DNA of 64,000 nt from Paenibacillus sp. RUD330. GTDB lineage: Bacteria; Bacillota; Bacilli; Paenibacillales; Paenibacillaceae. The first letter of the stretch is position 1. Each line of letters begins with the position of its first letter. The DNA is taken from positions 3,536,501 to 3,600,500 of the forward strand of contig NZ_CP022655.2 in NCBI RefSeq assembly GCF_002243345.2, written 5' to 3'. The position numbers and the translations under genes are program-made. Shown here piece after piece: positions 8,801 to 17,007 of this stretch. The notes under the pieces are model-generated. The model was given only the letters and a program-made list of their open reading frames with translations. It did not search any database and was not told the DNA's origin.

Positions 8801-11800
8801 CCGGCTGCATCCAGCTTGACGGCCTTTCTGCCGGACGCTTCGGAAGCAAGCGTCATGTACGTCCGGTCGGGACCAAGCAAGGTTCCGTTCGTCGCTCCGT
8901 CCTCGGCTTCATAAGTCGTATAAGGAAGAGTCGCTCCGCGATAATCTCGGCTGACCGCGCCATGGACGAGCAGCCGATCCACCAGCAGGCCGCCTCCGTC
9001 GTCCCCGGCCCTGCGCAGCTCAACGGAGTTGTAGCCTGCCCGCAGGTCCAGCTTGGCCGATACCGTCTTCCACATCCCGCTGCCGTCGCCGGCTGCCGCA
9101 TCCAGCTTGCCTTGCGGCTGGCCGTTGACATAGACGGACAGCCTGCCCCCTTCCTCTCCCGCCAAGACCGCAACGGTCCACTCCGCTTCATAACGGCCTG
9201 CTGCCTGCGCTTGAACGGACAGGATCAGCCGGTCATCGGCATCCTTCCAGCCGGATGCATACCCGCTGCCGGCATAACCGGGCGCTTCGGCATGTATGCC
9301 CGCGCCGCCGGAGACAAAGCCTTTTTCCGCTTCGTACACGACATCGCCTGCGGCCTCGAGCAGCTTCCAGCGGCCTGAGCCTCCCGCCGTTTCACGCTCG
9401 GCAAGCGTCGCATGACCGGAGGAGGCTGACAGCACGCGGCTGCCGCCCGGCTCGGCCAGCATCAGCAAGCCGGACTGCCGCTCCTGCGTCCATTCCGCTG
9501 TCGGGCCGGCCTCACCCGCCGAGACGGAGCTTCCGTCCCGCAGCAGGTAGCTGCCGGTTTCCTCGTTCCGGAGCAGCAGCCTGCCGTTGCGGTCTTCCAT
9601 TCTCCAAAGGACGCTCTTGCTGCGGACATCTCCGCCGGACAGCCCCAACCCATCGCCGCTCATCGCCAGCAGCGAGCCGGCGGCCGAGTTTTGCAGCCGG
9701 TACAAGCCCCCATGCGGCGCCGCCGGCGTGAGACCGCTGCCGACCGTATCCTGAACCTCCGGGATGTATCCTCCCTCGGGCGCCGCGGCAGCGACCCACT
9801 GGACGGCTCCGTTGTCGATGGAACGCAGGTCAAGCTGGGCATAGCCGAGTACGTCCGCGATCTGCGCGTATTCATCCTCGTGGCCCTCGGCCAGGCTGCG
9901 CAGCAGAATCGCTCCGGCGGCAGGCGCGTTCTCGAGCGCCCATCCCGCGTTTGCTCCCGCTCCTCCTGCAGCAACGGTGCCGAGATAGCTCACGCCCGGC
10001 AGCCAGGAGAGCTCGCGGCCGGTGACGGCATTGACGATCGAAACGCCTCCTCCGTCCCTTTCCTTCACGAACCAGTGCGAACGCAGGTCCTTGGCGTCCA
10101 GGCTGCCGTAAAGCACGACGCCGCCGGCATTCTCGTAGAGCGCCGCTCCGCCGGACTTGCTCGTCAAGCGGATCGCCCCGTCAGGCAGCAGCACCGGAGC
10201 GCCGCCACCCGTGCCGGTCTCGCTTGCCTTCACCGGAATGAATTCCCACTTCGGGCTGCCCCAATCCCGGTTCACCGGGCTGTACTCGGCCGCCTTGAGC
10301 TTATGCTCGACGTTCAAGTATCCGGAAGCTTCGGCCGGGCGGGCATCCCCCGCGCTGCGGATCAGCTTGAAGCCCTGATGATCCGACACGGTCCATGCGG
10401 CCGAATCCATATCGCCTTCCGGATCCGCTACCCGGACCGATTCGCGGGAATCCGGCTTCACGCCGCTCAGCGTGACGTAATGGCCGGTCTTCCGGTTCAC
10501 GATATGCTGCACGCCGTCCTTCGACTCGATCAGCCAGTGCGCGCTCTCGTCGCCCGGCTGGACGTTGCCGTAGGCCAGCTTGCCGTCCTTCTCGAACAAA
10601 TACAGCTGCAGCCAGTCGTTGCGAATCTTCACATACGGGGTCAGCTCCTCGGCCGGCCCCTCAGGCGCGGGAGCCTTCACCAGCCAGCGCGCGCTGCCCC
10701 AGGACGGCTGCGCCCAGTTGTTGGCATGTCCGTAGCCGTCCTGGCTCTGCACGTTCAGATACGCGTCTCCATCGGAAGCGGCCTGGAAGGTGGACTGTCC
10801 GGCCTGGACATCGCCGCTGCCGTCCATGCCCGGAGCTTGAATCCAGCTCGTCAGCAGCGGATCCGCCGCTTGAGGAGCGGCGGCAGCAAGGGCGGCGCCG
10901 CCCTTCAGCTCCGTCTGCTGCATGTAACGGCCCGTCTGCACGTTGCGCAGCCGAACCGCCGTTCCGTAGTCCTCCACAATCCATTGGGAGGACGCATCGG
11001 TGTAATCCGGGGTGCCGTATGCGATCAGGCCGCCCTGCTCCTGCAAAAAGCTTCCCTTCCAACTGTCCTGCAGCCGCTTGGCGGAAGAATCGGCCGCCGG
11101 CTCCAGTCTCCACGAGGAGCTGCCCCAGCCCGGCTGCGCCCAGTCGCTGATCTGCGCATGGCCGGTCTGGCTCTGCACATGGAGCAGGTAGGAGGATTTC
11201 TCGCTGCTCGCTATCGTATACAGCCCTGCAGACCCCGCTTGCTCCTGAATGGAAAAATCGCCTGCCGTGGAAGCTTCCGGCAGATCCGAGCTTTTGACGG
11301 GATCGTTGAGACGGTCCCCATCGTTGCCCAGACGGTTCAGCACATGCCCCGTCGCCCGATTGACGAACTTCTTCGAGCCCGGCGCCACGCCGTCCACGAC
11401 AAACCATTGCGAGGAAGCGTCGTTCAGCTCCGGCGCGCCATATTTCGCCAGACCGGCTTCCTCATAGAGGACGTACCCCTTCCAGCCGTCGACCAGCCGG
11501 ACCGGCTCCTCGCCATGCCCCGGCTCCACCTGCCACAACGCCGAGCCCCAGCCCGGCTGCGCCCAGTCGCTCGCCTGCGCGTAACCGTTCAGCACCTGGA
11601 TGTTGACGAGCTGATTCGAGCGGCCGGGAATGGACAGATTGACGTAACCGGGCTTGCCGGATGCTTCCGTCACCTGCCACTGAGCCGATGCCGCGCCGCT
11701 GTCGAGCGCGGAGCTCTTGAGATTGTCATGCGGATCCGATGCCAGCTCCCGGTTCAGCAGATGGCCGGTCGCCCGGTTCACGAGCAGCTGCGCGCCTCCT

Positions 11801-12087
11801 TCGCCGCTTTTGATCTCCCATTGGGATGCAGGATCGTTCACTGCCGTGAAGCCGTAGCGGGCTTGTCCCTCCGCTTCGTACAGATACACGCCTTTCCATT
11901 CATTTTTCAGCCGGACGTAGACGGAATCGGAAACAGAAACCGTTGCGGATGCCGCAGCCTCGTACCCGAGGTCCTGTACGGCCGAGCTGAGGTCCGCTTC
12001 CGCGGCGCGCGCGCCCGGAGCCATCGCCGGCAGGAACAGCAGCAGGCTCAGAAGAGCGGCAGCAAGCCGCCTGAATTGAATTGCCAT
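5863..12087 (-). CDS. SLH-anchored GH87-type alpha-1,3-glucanase (mutanase/mycodextranase family)
   Basis: A 2074-residue secreted, cell-surface polysaccharidase. Start ATG 12087 follows AAAGGGG and a signal peptide ending near ARAAE (residue 30). Residues about 45-910 hold six degenerate repeats of roughly 130 residues, each with VNRATGH-like and DWAQPGWGS-like motifs, probably beta-trefoil-like carbohydrate-binding units. Two CBM6/35-like modules follow (VYEAEKGF near 915; YEAEDGATNG near 1055). The catalytic right-handed beta-helix spans about 1220-1590. Asp of ADGIN and the pair in NTGDDS (near 1395) are 23 and 24 residues apart, the spacing I recall for the three catalytic aspartates of GH87 enzymes. 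A 10-residue Pro/Thr repeat linker (about 1620-1675) leads to a linker domain and three SLH domains (about 1880-2074). It is the last gene of the malE-F-G transcript, pointing to uptake of the released alpha-glucan fragments. Confidence 0.88.
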   Translation of the reverse strand: MAIQFRRLAAALLSLLLFLPAMAPGARAAEADLSSAVQDLGYEAAASATVSVSDSVYVRLKNEWKGVYLYEAEGQARYGFTAVNDPASQWEIKSGEGGAQLLVNRATGHLLNRELASDPHDNLKSSALDSGAASAQWQVTEASGKPGYVNLSIPGRSNQLVNIQVLNGYAQASDWAQPGWGSALWQVEPGHGEEPVRLVDGWKGYVLYEEAGLAKYGAPELNDASSQWFVVDGVAPGSKKFVNRATGHVLNRLGNDGDRLNDPVKSSDLPEASTAGDFSIQEQAGSAGLYTIASSEKSSYLLHVQSQTGHAQISDWAQPGWGSSSWRLEPAADSSAKRLQDSWKGSFLQEQGGLIAYGTPDYTDASSQWIVEDYGTAVRLRNVQTGRYMQQTELKGGAALAAAAPQAADPLLTSWIQAPGMDGSGDVQAGQSTFQAASDGDAYLNVQSQDGYGHANNWAQPSWGSARWLVKAPAPEGPAEELTPYVKIRNDWLQLYLFEKDGKLAYGNVQPGDESAHWLIESKDGVQHIVNRKTGHYVTLSGVKPDSRESVRVADPEGDMDSAAWTVSDHQGFKLIRSAGDARPAEASGYLNVEHKLKAAEYSPVNRDWGSPKWEFIPVKASETGTGGGAPVLLPDGAIRLTSKSGGAALYENAGGVVLYGSLDAKDLRSHWFVKERDGGGVSIVNAVTGRELSWLPGVSYLGTVAAGGAGANAGWALENAPAAGAILLRSLAEGHEDEYAQIADVLGYAQLDLRSIDNGAVQWVAAAAPEGGYIPEVQDTVGSGLTPAAPHGGLYRLQNSAAGSLLAMSGDGLGLSGGDVRSKSVLWRMEDRNGRLLLRNEETGSYLLRDGSSVSAGEAGPTAEWTQERQSGLLMLAEPGGSRVLSASSGHATLAERETAGGSGRWKLLEAAGDVVYEAEKGFVSGGAGIHAEAPGYAGSGYASGWKDADDRLILSVQAQAAGRYEAEWTVAVLAGEEGGRLSVYVNGQPQGKLDAAAGDGSGMWKTVSAKLDLRAGYNSVELRRAGDDGGGLLVDRLLVHGAVSRDYRGATLPYTTYEAEDGATNGTLLGPDRTYMTLASEASGRKAVKLDAAGQYVEFKLAEPASYMSLRYSIPDSQDGGGQQATLSYSVDGAPGGKLELSSRHAWVYGKYPWSNNPEDGDPHRFYDETQLDFGRTLPAGTVLRLEKQVSDAASSYVLDSADLELAPAAYAMPAGFLSVTDFGAAPNDGKSDSAAFLDAIRAAKAAGKGVWVPQGLFRLDSPLEVQGIVIRGAGMWHTAIEGAGFMGTGDGVGVYDLKIDVGVTGRHDELREAAFDGTFGKGSTIQGVWVEHAKAGIWSVRSDDEDGGIATDGLYAAGMRIRDTYADGINFSTGTINSMAEQNAIRNTGDDSIAIWSSQPDGVSADDARASGNTIRFNTVQLPWLADNVAIFGGSDNKVQDNILSDTVGFGAGIAVSTRFNPVAFGGRTVVERNTLIRAGGHEFNWNQDFGAIWLFTGDKPIEADIDILDNTVLDSTFQGLYINGAYPFNVSGRHRILIRNLVLDGAGTWGIHAGGGISGSVQLDMLQLRGAKVGPFFNASGSAFQLALTEQAPPAGVLPVDGYQTGEGLTWDSQPEPGTGSPTPAPTGTASPTPAPTGTASPTPAPTGTASPTPGPTGAASPTPRPTGSPEPGMGSSAANQDALAKAAAGKTSPVQLGSTALAGGGRAAELPLDAFLAYAEAMPLGTIALQAGSSSISIPASAAAKLAAMRGKADTAGAVIRIVLGTADQQALAAMKARASALNGAAFSGTAAWSLSMEQGGRSLPLTGEIGYVDVEFLAGSGSKPGPSAGLLRTGDGAVRAVPASFAKGKDGTIVRIRTLGAGSFGTAALPSKAFRDTAGSWAAADIERLSAAGILNGISAERYAPAQAVSRADFAALISRALGLDLLAGGAADGRSWKDGKPNYGWTAAADAVRSAGIMQGDLDGSFRPGASVTRQEMAVMLNRAILFAASGKPRTSAPAPQASVFTFTDAAKISPWAEDAITALTARGMLRGRPDGAFQPQAPVTRAEAAALLARLLLEAGLLGSFD
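7055..7230 (-). repeat. 30-bp tandem repeat coding the Pro/Thr linker of the GH87 protein
   Basis: About five in-frame copies of a 30-base unit encode PTGTASPTPA-like decapeptides joining the catalytic part to the SLH anchor. Copies differ at a few bases. Such linkers often vary in copy number between strains. Confidence 0.85.
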
Positions 12088-12125
12088 GTTGGATCCCCTT
12101 TCGTTATGGTTGCGCTTTCTTTCCT

Positions 12126-12180
12126 TGGCAAAAGAAAAGCCGCCCAATCATGTCCAAGACAATCAAGAGTGCAGCTTTTC
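12126..12180 (-). terminator. Possible weak terminator between malG-type gene and GH87 gene
   Basis: On the minus strand GAAAAGCTGC pairs with GCGGCTTTTC (one G-T pair) across a loop of about 27 bases, followed by TTTTGCC. The loop is long, so it may only trim the transcript and lower GH87 expression relative to the transporter. Confidence 0.35.
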
Positions 12181-12204
12181 CTTTTTGTTGCTTGTTCGGA
12201 GAGC

Positions 12205-13047
12205 TCAGCCCTTCGTCGCTCCGTCCGCGAGGCCGGAGATGAGGAAGCGCTGCAGCAGCAGGAATACGGTCGCGATCGGCACGGCGATCAGGATGGTGCC
12301 CGCCGCGAAGATCGTGAAGTTGTTGGAGAACTTGTCGTTGATGAAGTTGTACAGCCCGAGCGCCAGCGTGTACTTCTCGGGCGAGCGCAGGATGATGCGC
12401 GGCGTCAGGAAGTCCATGAACGGCGCCATGAAGGTGAACAGCCCGACGACCGCCAGGATCGGAGCCGTCAGCGGCATCAGAATCCGGAAGAATACGGTCA
12501 GATGCCCCGCGCCGTCCATCGTGGCCGATTCGTCGAGATCGCGCGGAATGGTGTCCAGGTACCCTTTGACGAGGAACACGTTCATCGGCAGTCCGCCGAC
12601 GGCGTAGATCAGGATCAGGCCGGTGAACGTGTCCAGCAGGTTCACCAAGTTGAGCAGCAGGTAGATCGCCACCATGCCCATGAGCACCGGGAACATCTGC
12701 AGCAGCAGGAAGGTGTAGATGCCGTACTTGCGGCCCGTGAAGCGGAAGCGCGAGAACACATACGCCAGCAGCGACACCATCGTCACGGAGGCGACGGCAT
12801 TGCAGACGGCGACGATGATCGTGTTTTTGTACCAGAGGCCGTAATCGCTCTGCGGATCCGTGAACAGCCAGCGGTAATGCTCCAGCGACAGATTGTCGGG
12901 AATCAGCTTGGCGCTGTAGAGGCTCGTGCCGGGATTCAGCGAGATGCTGACCGCCCACAGCAGCGGATACAGGATGACGGCGAACATGATCAGAACAACG
13001 AGGTAGATGCCGGATACTTCCAGCTTGGATCTCAGCGTGCGTCCCAT
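12205..13047 (-). CDS. MalG-type sugar ABC transporter permease
   Basis: Inner-membrane permease of a CUT1 importer, 280 residues with six predicted helices. The permease signature loop is visible as ESATMDGAGHLTVFFRILMP near residue 190, the site that contacts the ATPase. The start is ATG 13047, overlapping the stop of the malF-type gene by one base (TGATG); a TTG one codon earlier is less likely. It closely resembles maltose/maltodextrin MalG and ends in the usual GLADGATKG tail. With MalE- and MalF-type partners it should import alpha-glucan oligosaccharides. No ATPase gene is present, so a shared MsmX-type ATPase is presumably used. Confidence 0.93.
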   Translation of the reverse strand: MGRTLRSKLEVSGIYLVVLIMFAVILYPLLWAVSISLNPGTSLYSAKLIPDNLSLEHYRWLFTDPQSDYGLWYKNTIIVAVCNAVASVTMVSLLAYVFSRFRFTGRKYGIYTFLLLQMFPVLMGMVAIYLLLNLVNLLDTFTGLILIYAVGGLPMNVFLVKGYLDTIPRDLDESATMDGAGHLTVFFRILMPLTAPILAVVGLFTFMAPFMDFLTPRIILRSPEKYTLALGLYNFINDKFSNNFTIFAAGTILIAVPIATVFLLLQRFLISGLADGATKG

Positions 13048-14336
13048 CAATATCCCTCCTCACGGAATGACCGCGTCTTCCGGAACTGATAGAACGCGAA
13101 CGCCGCGACGATGAGGCCCATGATGATGCTGATGGCGGCGGCCATTTTGTAGTTGTTGTCGGTGAAGGTCAGGTTGTACACCCAGGAGATGAGAATGTCG
13201 GTCGCTCCCGCGCTTTGGCCCGGCACCGCCGGTCCTCCCTTGTTGAACAGGAAGATGATGTTGAAGTTGTTGAAGTTGAACGAATACTGCATGATGAGGA
13301 GCGGCGCCGTGGCGAACAGGATATGGGGCAAAGTGATGAAGCGGAACTTCTGCCAGCGGCTGCCTCCATCCACCTCGGCGGCTTCGTACCAGTCCTTGGA
13401 AATGCTCTGCAGCACGCCCGTGAACAGCGTGAACACATACGGGAAGCCGAGCCAGATCTGGATCAGGATGATCGCGACGCGGGCCCAGGTCGGGTCCGTC
13501 AGCCATGGAACCATCAAGCCGAACCTGCTCATGATCTGCATGTTGATCGCCCCGAACGTATCGTTGAACATCGCGGCGAACACGAGCGCGGTCATGAACG
13601 AAGGCACTGCCCAGGGAAGGATGAAGACCGTGCGGATCAGCTTCTTGAAGCGCACGCGATTGTCATTGACGAGCACGGCGAGCAGCATCGCCAGGCCGAT
13701 CTGGAGCGAGGTCGCGACCAGCGTCCAGACGACCGTCCAGGTGACGACGGAGACGAGGCTCTGCGTCCAGATCGGGTTGGTGAACAGCTCCTTGAAGTTG
13801 ATCCAGCCCACCCAGTCCAGCAGCTTCGCTGGCGGAGAGTTGTACAGGCTGTAGTTCGTGAACGCGAGCGCGACCATGAACAGCAGCGGGAAAACGACGA
13901 CCATCGCCAGCAGGATGAAGCTGGGAACGACGACGAAATAAGGGAAGCCTTTGTCGTAGCTGTCATGGAAAGCCTGCCTCACGGATGGAATCCGCTCGCC
14001 GTCCTGACGGCGGACCGCATCCCGGTAAGCATCCTTGATGTTGAGGATATAGCTGTACAGAAGCACGGCCGCTAGCAGCAGAGAGAGGATGCCCTCCGTC
14101 AGCAGCGTTCGGGAATCGTCTTTATTCGGATCGTCGCCCAGCGTGATCAGCCCTTCGATGCCGTGCGCCGTCCATGCGCCGATCGATGCCGCGAGCGACA
14201 GCGCCAGCACGAGGAACAGCACGCCCTTGATGAAGCGTCGATTGTACAGCTGGCCCAGGCCTGGAATGATGGACAGCGCGGCTGCCGCAGCTGGAGAAGG
14301 CTGGGGACCGGCCTTCGGTTGCAATGCTTTTTGCAT
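13047..14336 (-). CDS. MalF-type sugar ABC transporter permease with N-terminal TM2-like segment
   Basis: Larger permease of the CUT1 importer, 429 residues. I use ATG 14336, which has GAAGGTGAAGGAACC before it; the frame is open 16 codons further upstream without a better site. Residues about 15-110 contain a hydrophobic hairpin with ALSIIPGLGQLYNRRFIKG, a motif like that of TM2/DUF5683 small membrane domains, as in some MalF proteins of Gram-positives. The permease core follows with the signature loop EAAEVDGGSRWQKFRFITLP. It is 200 bases downstream of the malE-type gene and coupled to the malG-type gene by a TGATG overlap. Confidence 0.93.
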   Translation of the reverse strand: MQKALQPKAGPQPSPAAAAALSIIPGLGQLYNRRFIKGVLFLVLALSLAASIGAWTAHGIEGLITLGDDPNKDDSRTLLTEGILSLLLAAVLLYSYILNIKDAYRDAVRRQDGERIPSVRQAFHDSYDKGFPYFVVVPSFILLAMVVVFPLLFMVALAFTNYSLYNSPPAKLLDWVGWINFKELFTNPIWTQSLVSVVTWTVVWTLVATSLQIGLAMLLAVLVNDNRVRFKKLIRTVFILPWAVPSFMTALVFAAMFNDTFGAINMQIMSRFGLMVPWLTDPTWARVAIILIQIWLGFPYVFTLFTGVLQSISKDWYEAAEVDGGSRWQKFRFITLPHILFATAPLLIMQYSFNFNNFNIIFLFNKGGPAVPGQSAGATDILISWVYNLTFTDNNYKMAAAISIIMGLIVAAFAFYQFRKTRSFREEGY

Positions 14337-14412
14337 GGTTCCTTCACCTTCCGATCCTTGCTCTTTATATAGAGGTCCGTCCATGAATATCCGGGTCGAT
14401 CCAAAAGCAAAA

Positions 14413-14449
14413 GCCCGGGGGCCGCGCCGGTGAGCGCCAGCCCGCGGGC
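14413..14449 (-). terminator. Terminator-like hairpin between malE- and malF-type genes
   Basis: A GC-rich hairpin on the minus strand (CGGGCTGGCGC with GGCGCGGCCCC) followed by GGGCTTTTGCTTTT. Placed after the binding-protein gene, it probably causes partial termination so that the binding protein is made in excess over the permeases, a common arrangement. Confidence 0.55.
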
Positions 14450-14537
14450 ATCGTGGTGTTGCTGTCCCGCCGCCGCCTTGCCTTGACGGCCAGGCGATGA
14501 TTTCCTGTGTGGAGCCGGATCCGATAGCGCAGCCTTC

Positions 14538-15896
14538 TTATTTGCCGGACATCGCCATCTTGTCCTGAACCTGCTTCACGGCGTCATCCAGCGATTTCTG
14601 CACATCCTTGCCTTCGGAAGCGAACTGGAGCGCGTTTTTCATCGGATCCCAGACATAATCAAGCTCAGGAACCGTAGGGAACGGCTGGCCGAATTGGACC
14701 TGCTCCGTGAAGCCCTTCACGAGCGGGTCGCTCGTCAGCGCGGTGTCGTTCAGAACCGCAGTGACCGGAGGCACTTGGCCGGTCTTTTTGTAATATTCAA
14801 GCGCGTTTTCCTGGTTGGTGATGAAGGCCGCCAGATCGGAAGCCCATTCCGGGGATTTGGAGAACTTGGAGAGCATCCAGCCCTTCACGCCGATGAAGGA
14901 GGTCGGGTGCTTGCCGTTTTCCAGCGTCGGAAGCGGAGCCACCGCCAGATCGTCGCCAAGCTGCTTCTTGTAATCCGTGATCGCCCAAGGTCCGTTGATG
15001 ACCGCGCCGACCTTGCCGGAGCCGAACAGGCCGCCGACGATATCGCCGTTCACGCCTTTGGGCAGGTAGCCTTTCTTGAACCAATCCTGGATCAGCTGGA
15101 CGCCTTTGACAGCGCCCTCCTTGTTGAGGCCGATGTCGTTTACATCGTAGCCGCCGGCGTCGGTCCCCTTGAAGATGTAGCCGTCGTTGCCGCCCATGAA
15201 TGCCCAGGCGTAGTAGAAGTTGATGCCTTCGAACAGGAAGCCGTAGGTCTGCTTCTTGGCGTCCGTCTGCTCCTGGGCCAGCTTCTCCAGGTCTGCGATT
15301 GTCGCCGGCGCCGCAGGCACGAGCTTTTTGTTGTAGAACAGCGCGTAGGTCTCCGTTACGAACGGCAGGCCGTACAGCTGGCCGTCCTGGCTGAGCGCCT
15401 TGAGCGCTTCCGGCGTGAAGGAGTCGAGCACGGCCTGCTCGGCCTTGACCGGCTGCACGAGGCCTTTGAGCACCAGGTTGCCGATGCCCGGCTGGTAGAA
15501 CAGGTCCGGACCTTTGCCGGCAGGACCGTCAAGCGAGAGAATCTGCTGCTGGTCGTTCATCTTGACCGGCTTGACGTTGACCTTGATGCCGGTTTTCTCC
15601 GTGTACTTCTTCGTAATATCTGTAATCGTAGCCACGCTGTCGGCGTTGTCGTCCGGCCAGATCGTCAGCTCGGCCGGCTTCTCCGGCATATTGGCCGCAT
15701 CTGCGCCGGCCTTGTCGGCTGCGCCTGTGTTGGCCGCCGTGTTGGCAGCCGGCTCCGTTGCTGCGCCTGTATTTGCAGCGCCTGTATTTGCGGCGCCCGC
15801 ATTGTTTTCCGCGTTGTTGTTGCTGCCGCATGCCGTCAGCCCCGTCAGCGCGATGGCCATCGCCAGCGCCGCTGCGGCGGTTTTTTGCTTCTTCAT
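14538..15896 (-). CDS. MalE-type maltose/maltodextrin-like substrate-binding lipoprotein
   Basis: First gene of the GH87 operon, 452 residues. ATG 15896 follows GGGGAGGATACAG and starts a lipoprotein signal (MKKQKTAAAALAMAIALTG, then LTAC lipobox), so it should be tethered to the outer face of the membrane. A low-complexity Asn/Ala/Gly/Thr linker of about 50 residues with repeated NTGAA units separates the lipid anchor from the binding domain. The binding domain resembles MalE/MdxE (NGPWAITDYKKQLGDDLAVA and a closing region QDKMAMSGK). The likely ligands are alpha-glucan oligosaccharides, perhaps nigero-oligosaccharides given the GH87 enzyme in the same transcript. Confidence 0.92.
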   Translation of the reverse strand: MKKQKTAAAALAMAIALTGLTACGSNNNAENNAGAANTGAANTGAATEPAANTAANTGAADKAGADAANMPEKPAELTIWPDDNADSVATITDITKKYTEKTGIKVNVKPVKMNDQQQILSLDGPAGKGPDLFYQPGIGNLVLKGLVQPVKAEQAVLDSFTPEALKALSQDGQLYGLPFVTETYALFYNKKLVPAAPATIADLEKLAQEQTDAKKQTYGFLFEGINFYYAWAFMGGNDGYIFKGTDAGGYDVNDIGLNKEGAVKGVQLIQDWFKKGYLPKGVNGDIVGGLFGSGKVGAVINGPWAITDYKKQLGDDLAVAPLPTLENGKHPTSFIGVKGWMLSKFSKSPEWASDLAAFITNQENALEYYKKTGQVPPVTAVLNDTALTSDPLVKGFTEQVQFGQPFPTVPELDYVWDPMKNALQFASEGKDVQKSLDDAVKQVQDKMAMSGK

Positions 15897-15944
15897 CTCT
15901 GTATCCTCCCCGGATCTCGTCGGTTGGTTTCGCTTGCTGATGTC

Positions 15945-15972
15945 ATTGTAGGACTTTGGGGGGAGGTCCAAC
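15945..15972 (-). promoter_or_regulatory. Candidate promoter of the malE-malF-malG-GH87 operon
   Basis: TACAAT at 15945-15950 with GTTGGA at 15967-15972, 16 bases apart, on the minus strand and 49 bases before the malE-type start. The -35 box is weak. An imperfect inverted repeat (GTCATT...CTTTGG with CCAAAG.TAATGAC, 15942-15988) overlaps it and may be an operator. Confidence 0.4.
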
Positions 15973-15983
15973 TACCAAAGTAA

Positions 15984-16020
15984 TGACTTCAAAGATCAAG
16001 ATTGTGACCTCGTGAAAAAA
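15984..16020 (+). promoter_or_regulatory. Candidate activator site: TGACTT and TGACCT direct repeats 31 bp apart
   Basis: TGACTT (15984-15989) and TGACCT (16015-16020) sit three helical turns apart, about 46-82 bases upstream of the inferred malE transcription start. The same words, 21 bases apart, lie upstream of the first operon that encodes a YesN-type regulator. Confidence 0.3.
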
Positions 16021-16143
16021 CCGGAGACTGGCCTGACGAAGACAGCTTGCAGAAAATAAATCCCTCGGCATTGAACGATTTGTCTAAGCCAAACGACAAA
16101 TAGGCACACTTGAGAACAGCAACCGTGAAGAGGAGGATGAAAG

Positions 16144-17007
16144 TTGATCAAGCTGCAAGGGGTAACGAAGAGATTTCAGGACAAGACGGCCCTGGATGGC
16201 TTCAGTGCGGATCTGGCAGCGGGGTCGATCACCGGATTGATCGGTCCCAACGGCGCCGGCAAGACGACGCTGATCCGGCTGCTGAACGGACTGCTGCTGC
16301 CGGAGGAAGGGTCCATCGCCGTGGATGGTCTGAGTCCGGAGAAGGATGGCGATGAGGTGCGGCGGAGCTGCGGCACGCTGACCGAACAGCCCGGACTGTA
16401 CGACGATATGACGGGACGGGAGAATCTTCGGTTCTATGCCAGCCTGTATGGCATTCATGGCCTGGACAGAATCCAGGAGCTGTCCGGCGTGCTCTCGCTT
16501 CAGGAATTTCTCGACCGCAAGACCGGCACCTACAGCACCGGAATGAAAAAACGGCTCGGCCTCGCCCGAGCCATGCTGCACAAGCCGTCTGTGCTTCTGC
16601 TCGACGAGCCGACCAATGGCCTTGATCCCGACGGCACGCGGGATGTGCTGCTCTATCTGAAGCGGCTCAATGAGCATGAGGGCGTGACCGTGCTGATCTG
16701 CTCCCACGTGCTCTCCCAGCTGGAGACCGTCTGCTCCAGCTACATCTTTTTGGAGCAGGGAGCCAAGAAGGCCGAGGGCACGCTGCAGGAACTGCGGAAA
16801 CGCTACATCTCCACCCTGCAGCTGGAAATCAGGGTTCGCGACTGGCAGGGACGCAACGGAAACATCCAGATCGAGGCGGAATCCTATGAGGCGCTGCCGG
16901 GCTTGCTGCGGTCCATTTCCGCGCAATCCCGGCTTTATGAAGCCCGCATCCTGAATGATGATCTGCAGTCCATCTACTTTCAGATCCGAAAGGAGAACTT
17001 GCCATGA
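16144..17007 (+). CDS. ABC transporter ATP-binding protein (ABC-2/CcmA type)
   Basis: Cytoplasmic ATPase of a two-gene ABC exporter, 287 residues. The start is TTG 16144, 7 bases after GAGGAGG; an ATG between them is in another frame. Walker A is GPNGAGKTT (near residue 35), the signature YSTGMKKRLGLARAML, and Walker B LLLDEPTNGLD. A C-terminal region of about 70 residues follows, as in NatA-like subunits. Its stop overlaps the start of the permease gene. Substrate cannot be read; such pairs export drugs, lipids, Na+ or peptides. Confidence 0.93.
   Translation: MIKLQGVTKRFQDKTALDGFSADLAAGSITGLIGPNGAGKTTLIRLLNGLLLPEEGSIAVDGLSPEKDGDEVRRSCGTLTEQPGLYDDMTGRENLRFYASLYGIHGLDRIQELSGVLSLQEFLDRKTGTYSTGMKKRLGLARAMLHKPSVLLLDEPTNGLDPDGTRDVLLYLKRLNEHEGVTVLICSHVLSQLETVCSSYIFLEQGAKKAEGTLQELRKRYISTLQLEIRVRDWQGRNGNIQIEAESYEALPGLLRSISAQSRLYEARILNDDLQSIYFQIRKENLP

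Noticed and set aside
9691-13089. A 1132-codon open frame on the plus strand opposite the GH87 and malG-type genes
   Set aside because: It is antisense to well-supported genes, has no ribosome binding site and reads as Arg/Ala/Leu/Val-rich sequence typical of shadows in high-GC DNA. The same applies to long plus-strand frames at 41501-43765, 28531-29877 and 35656-37014.
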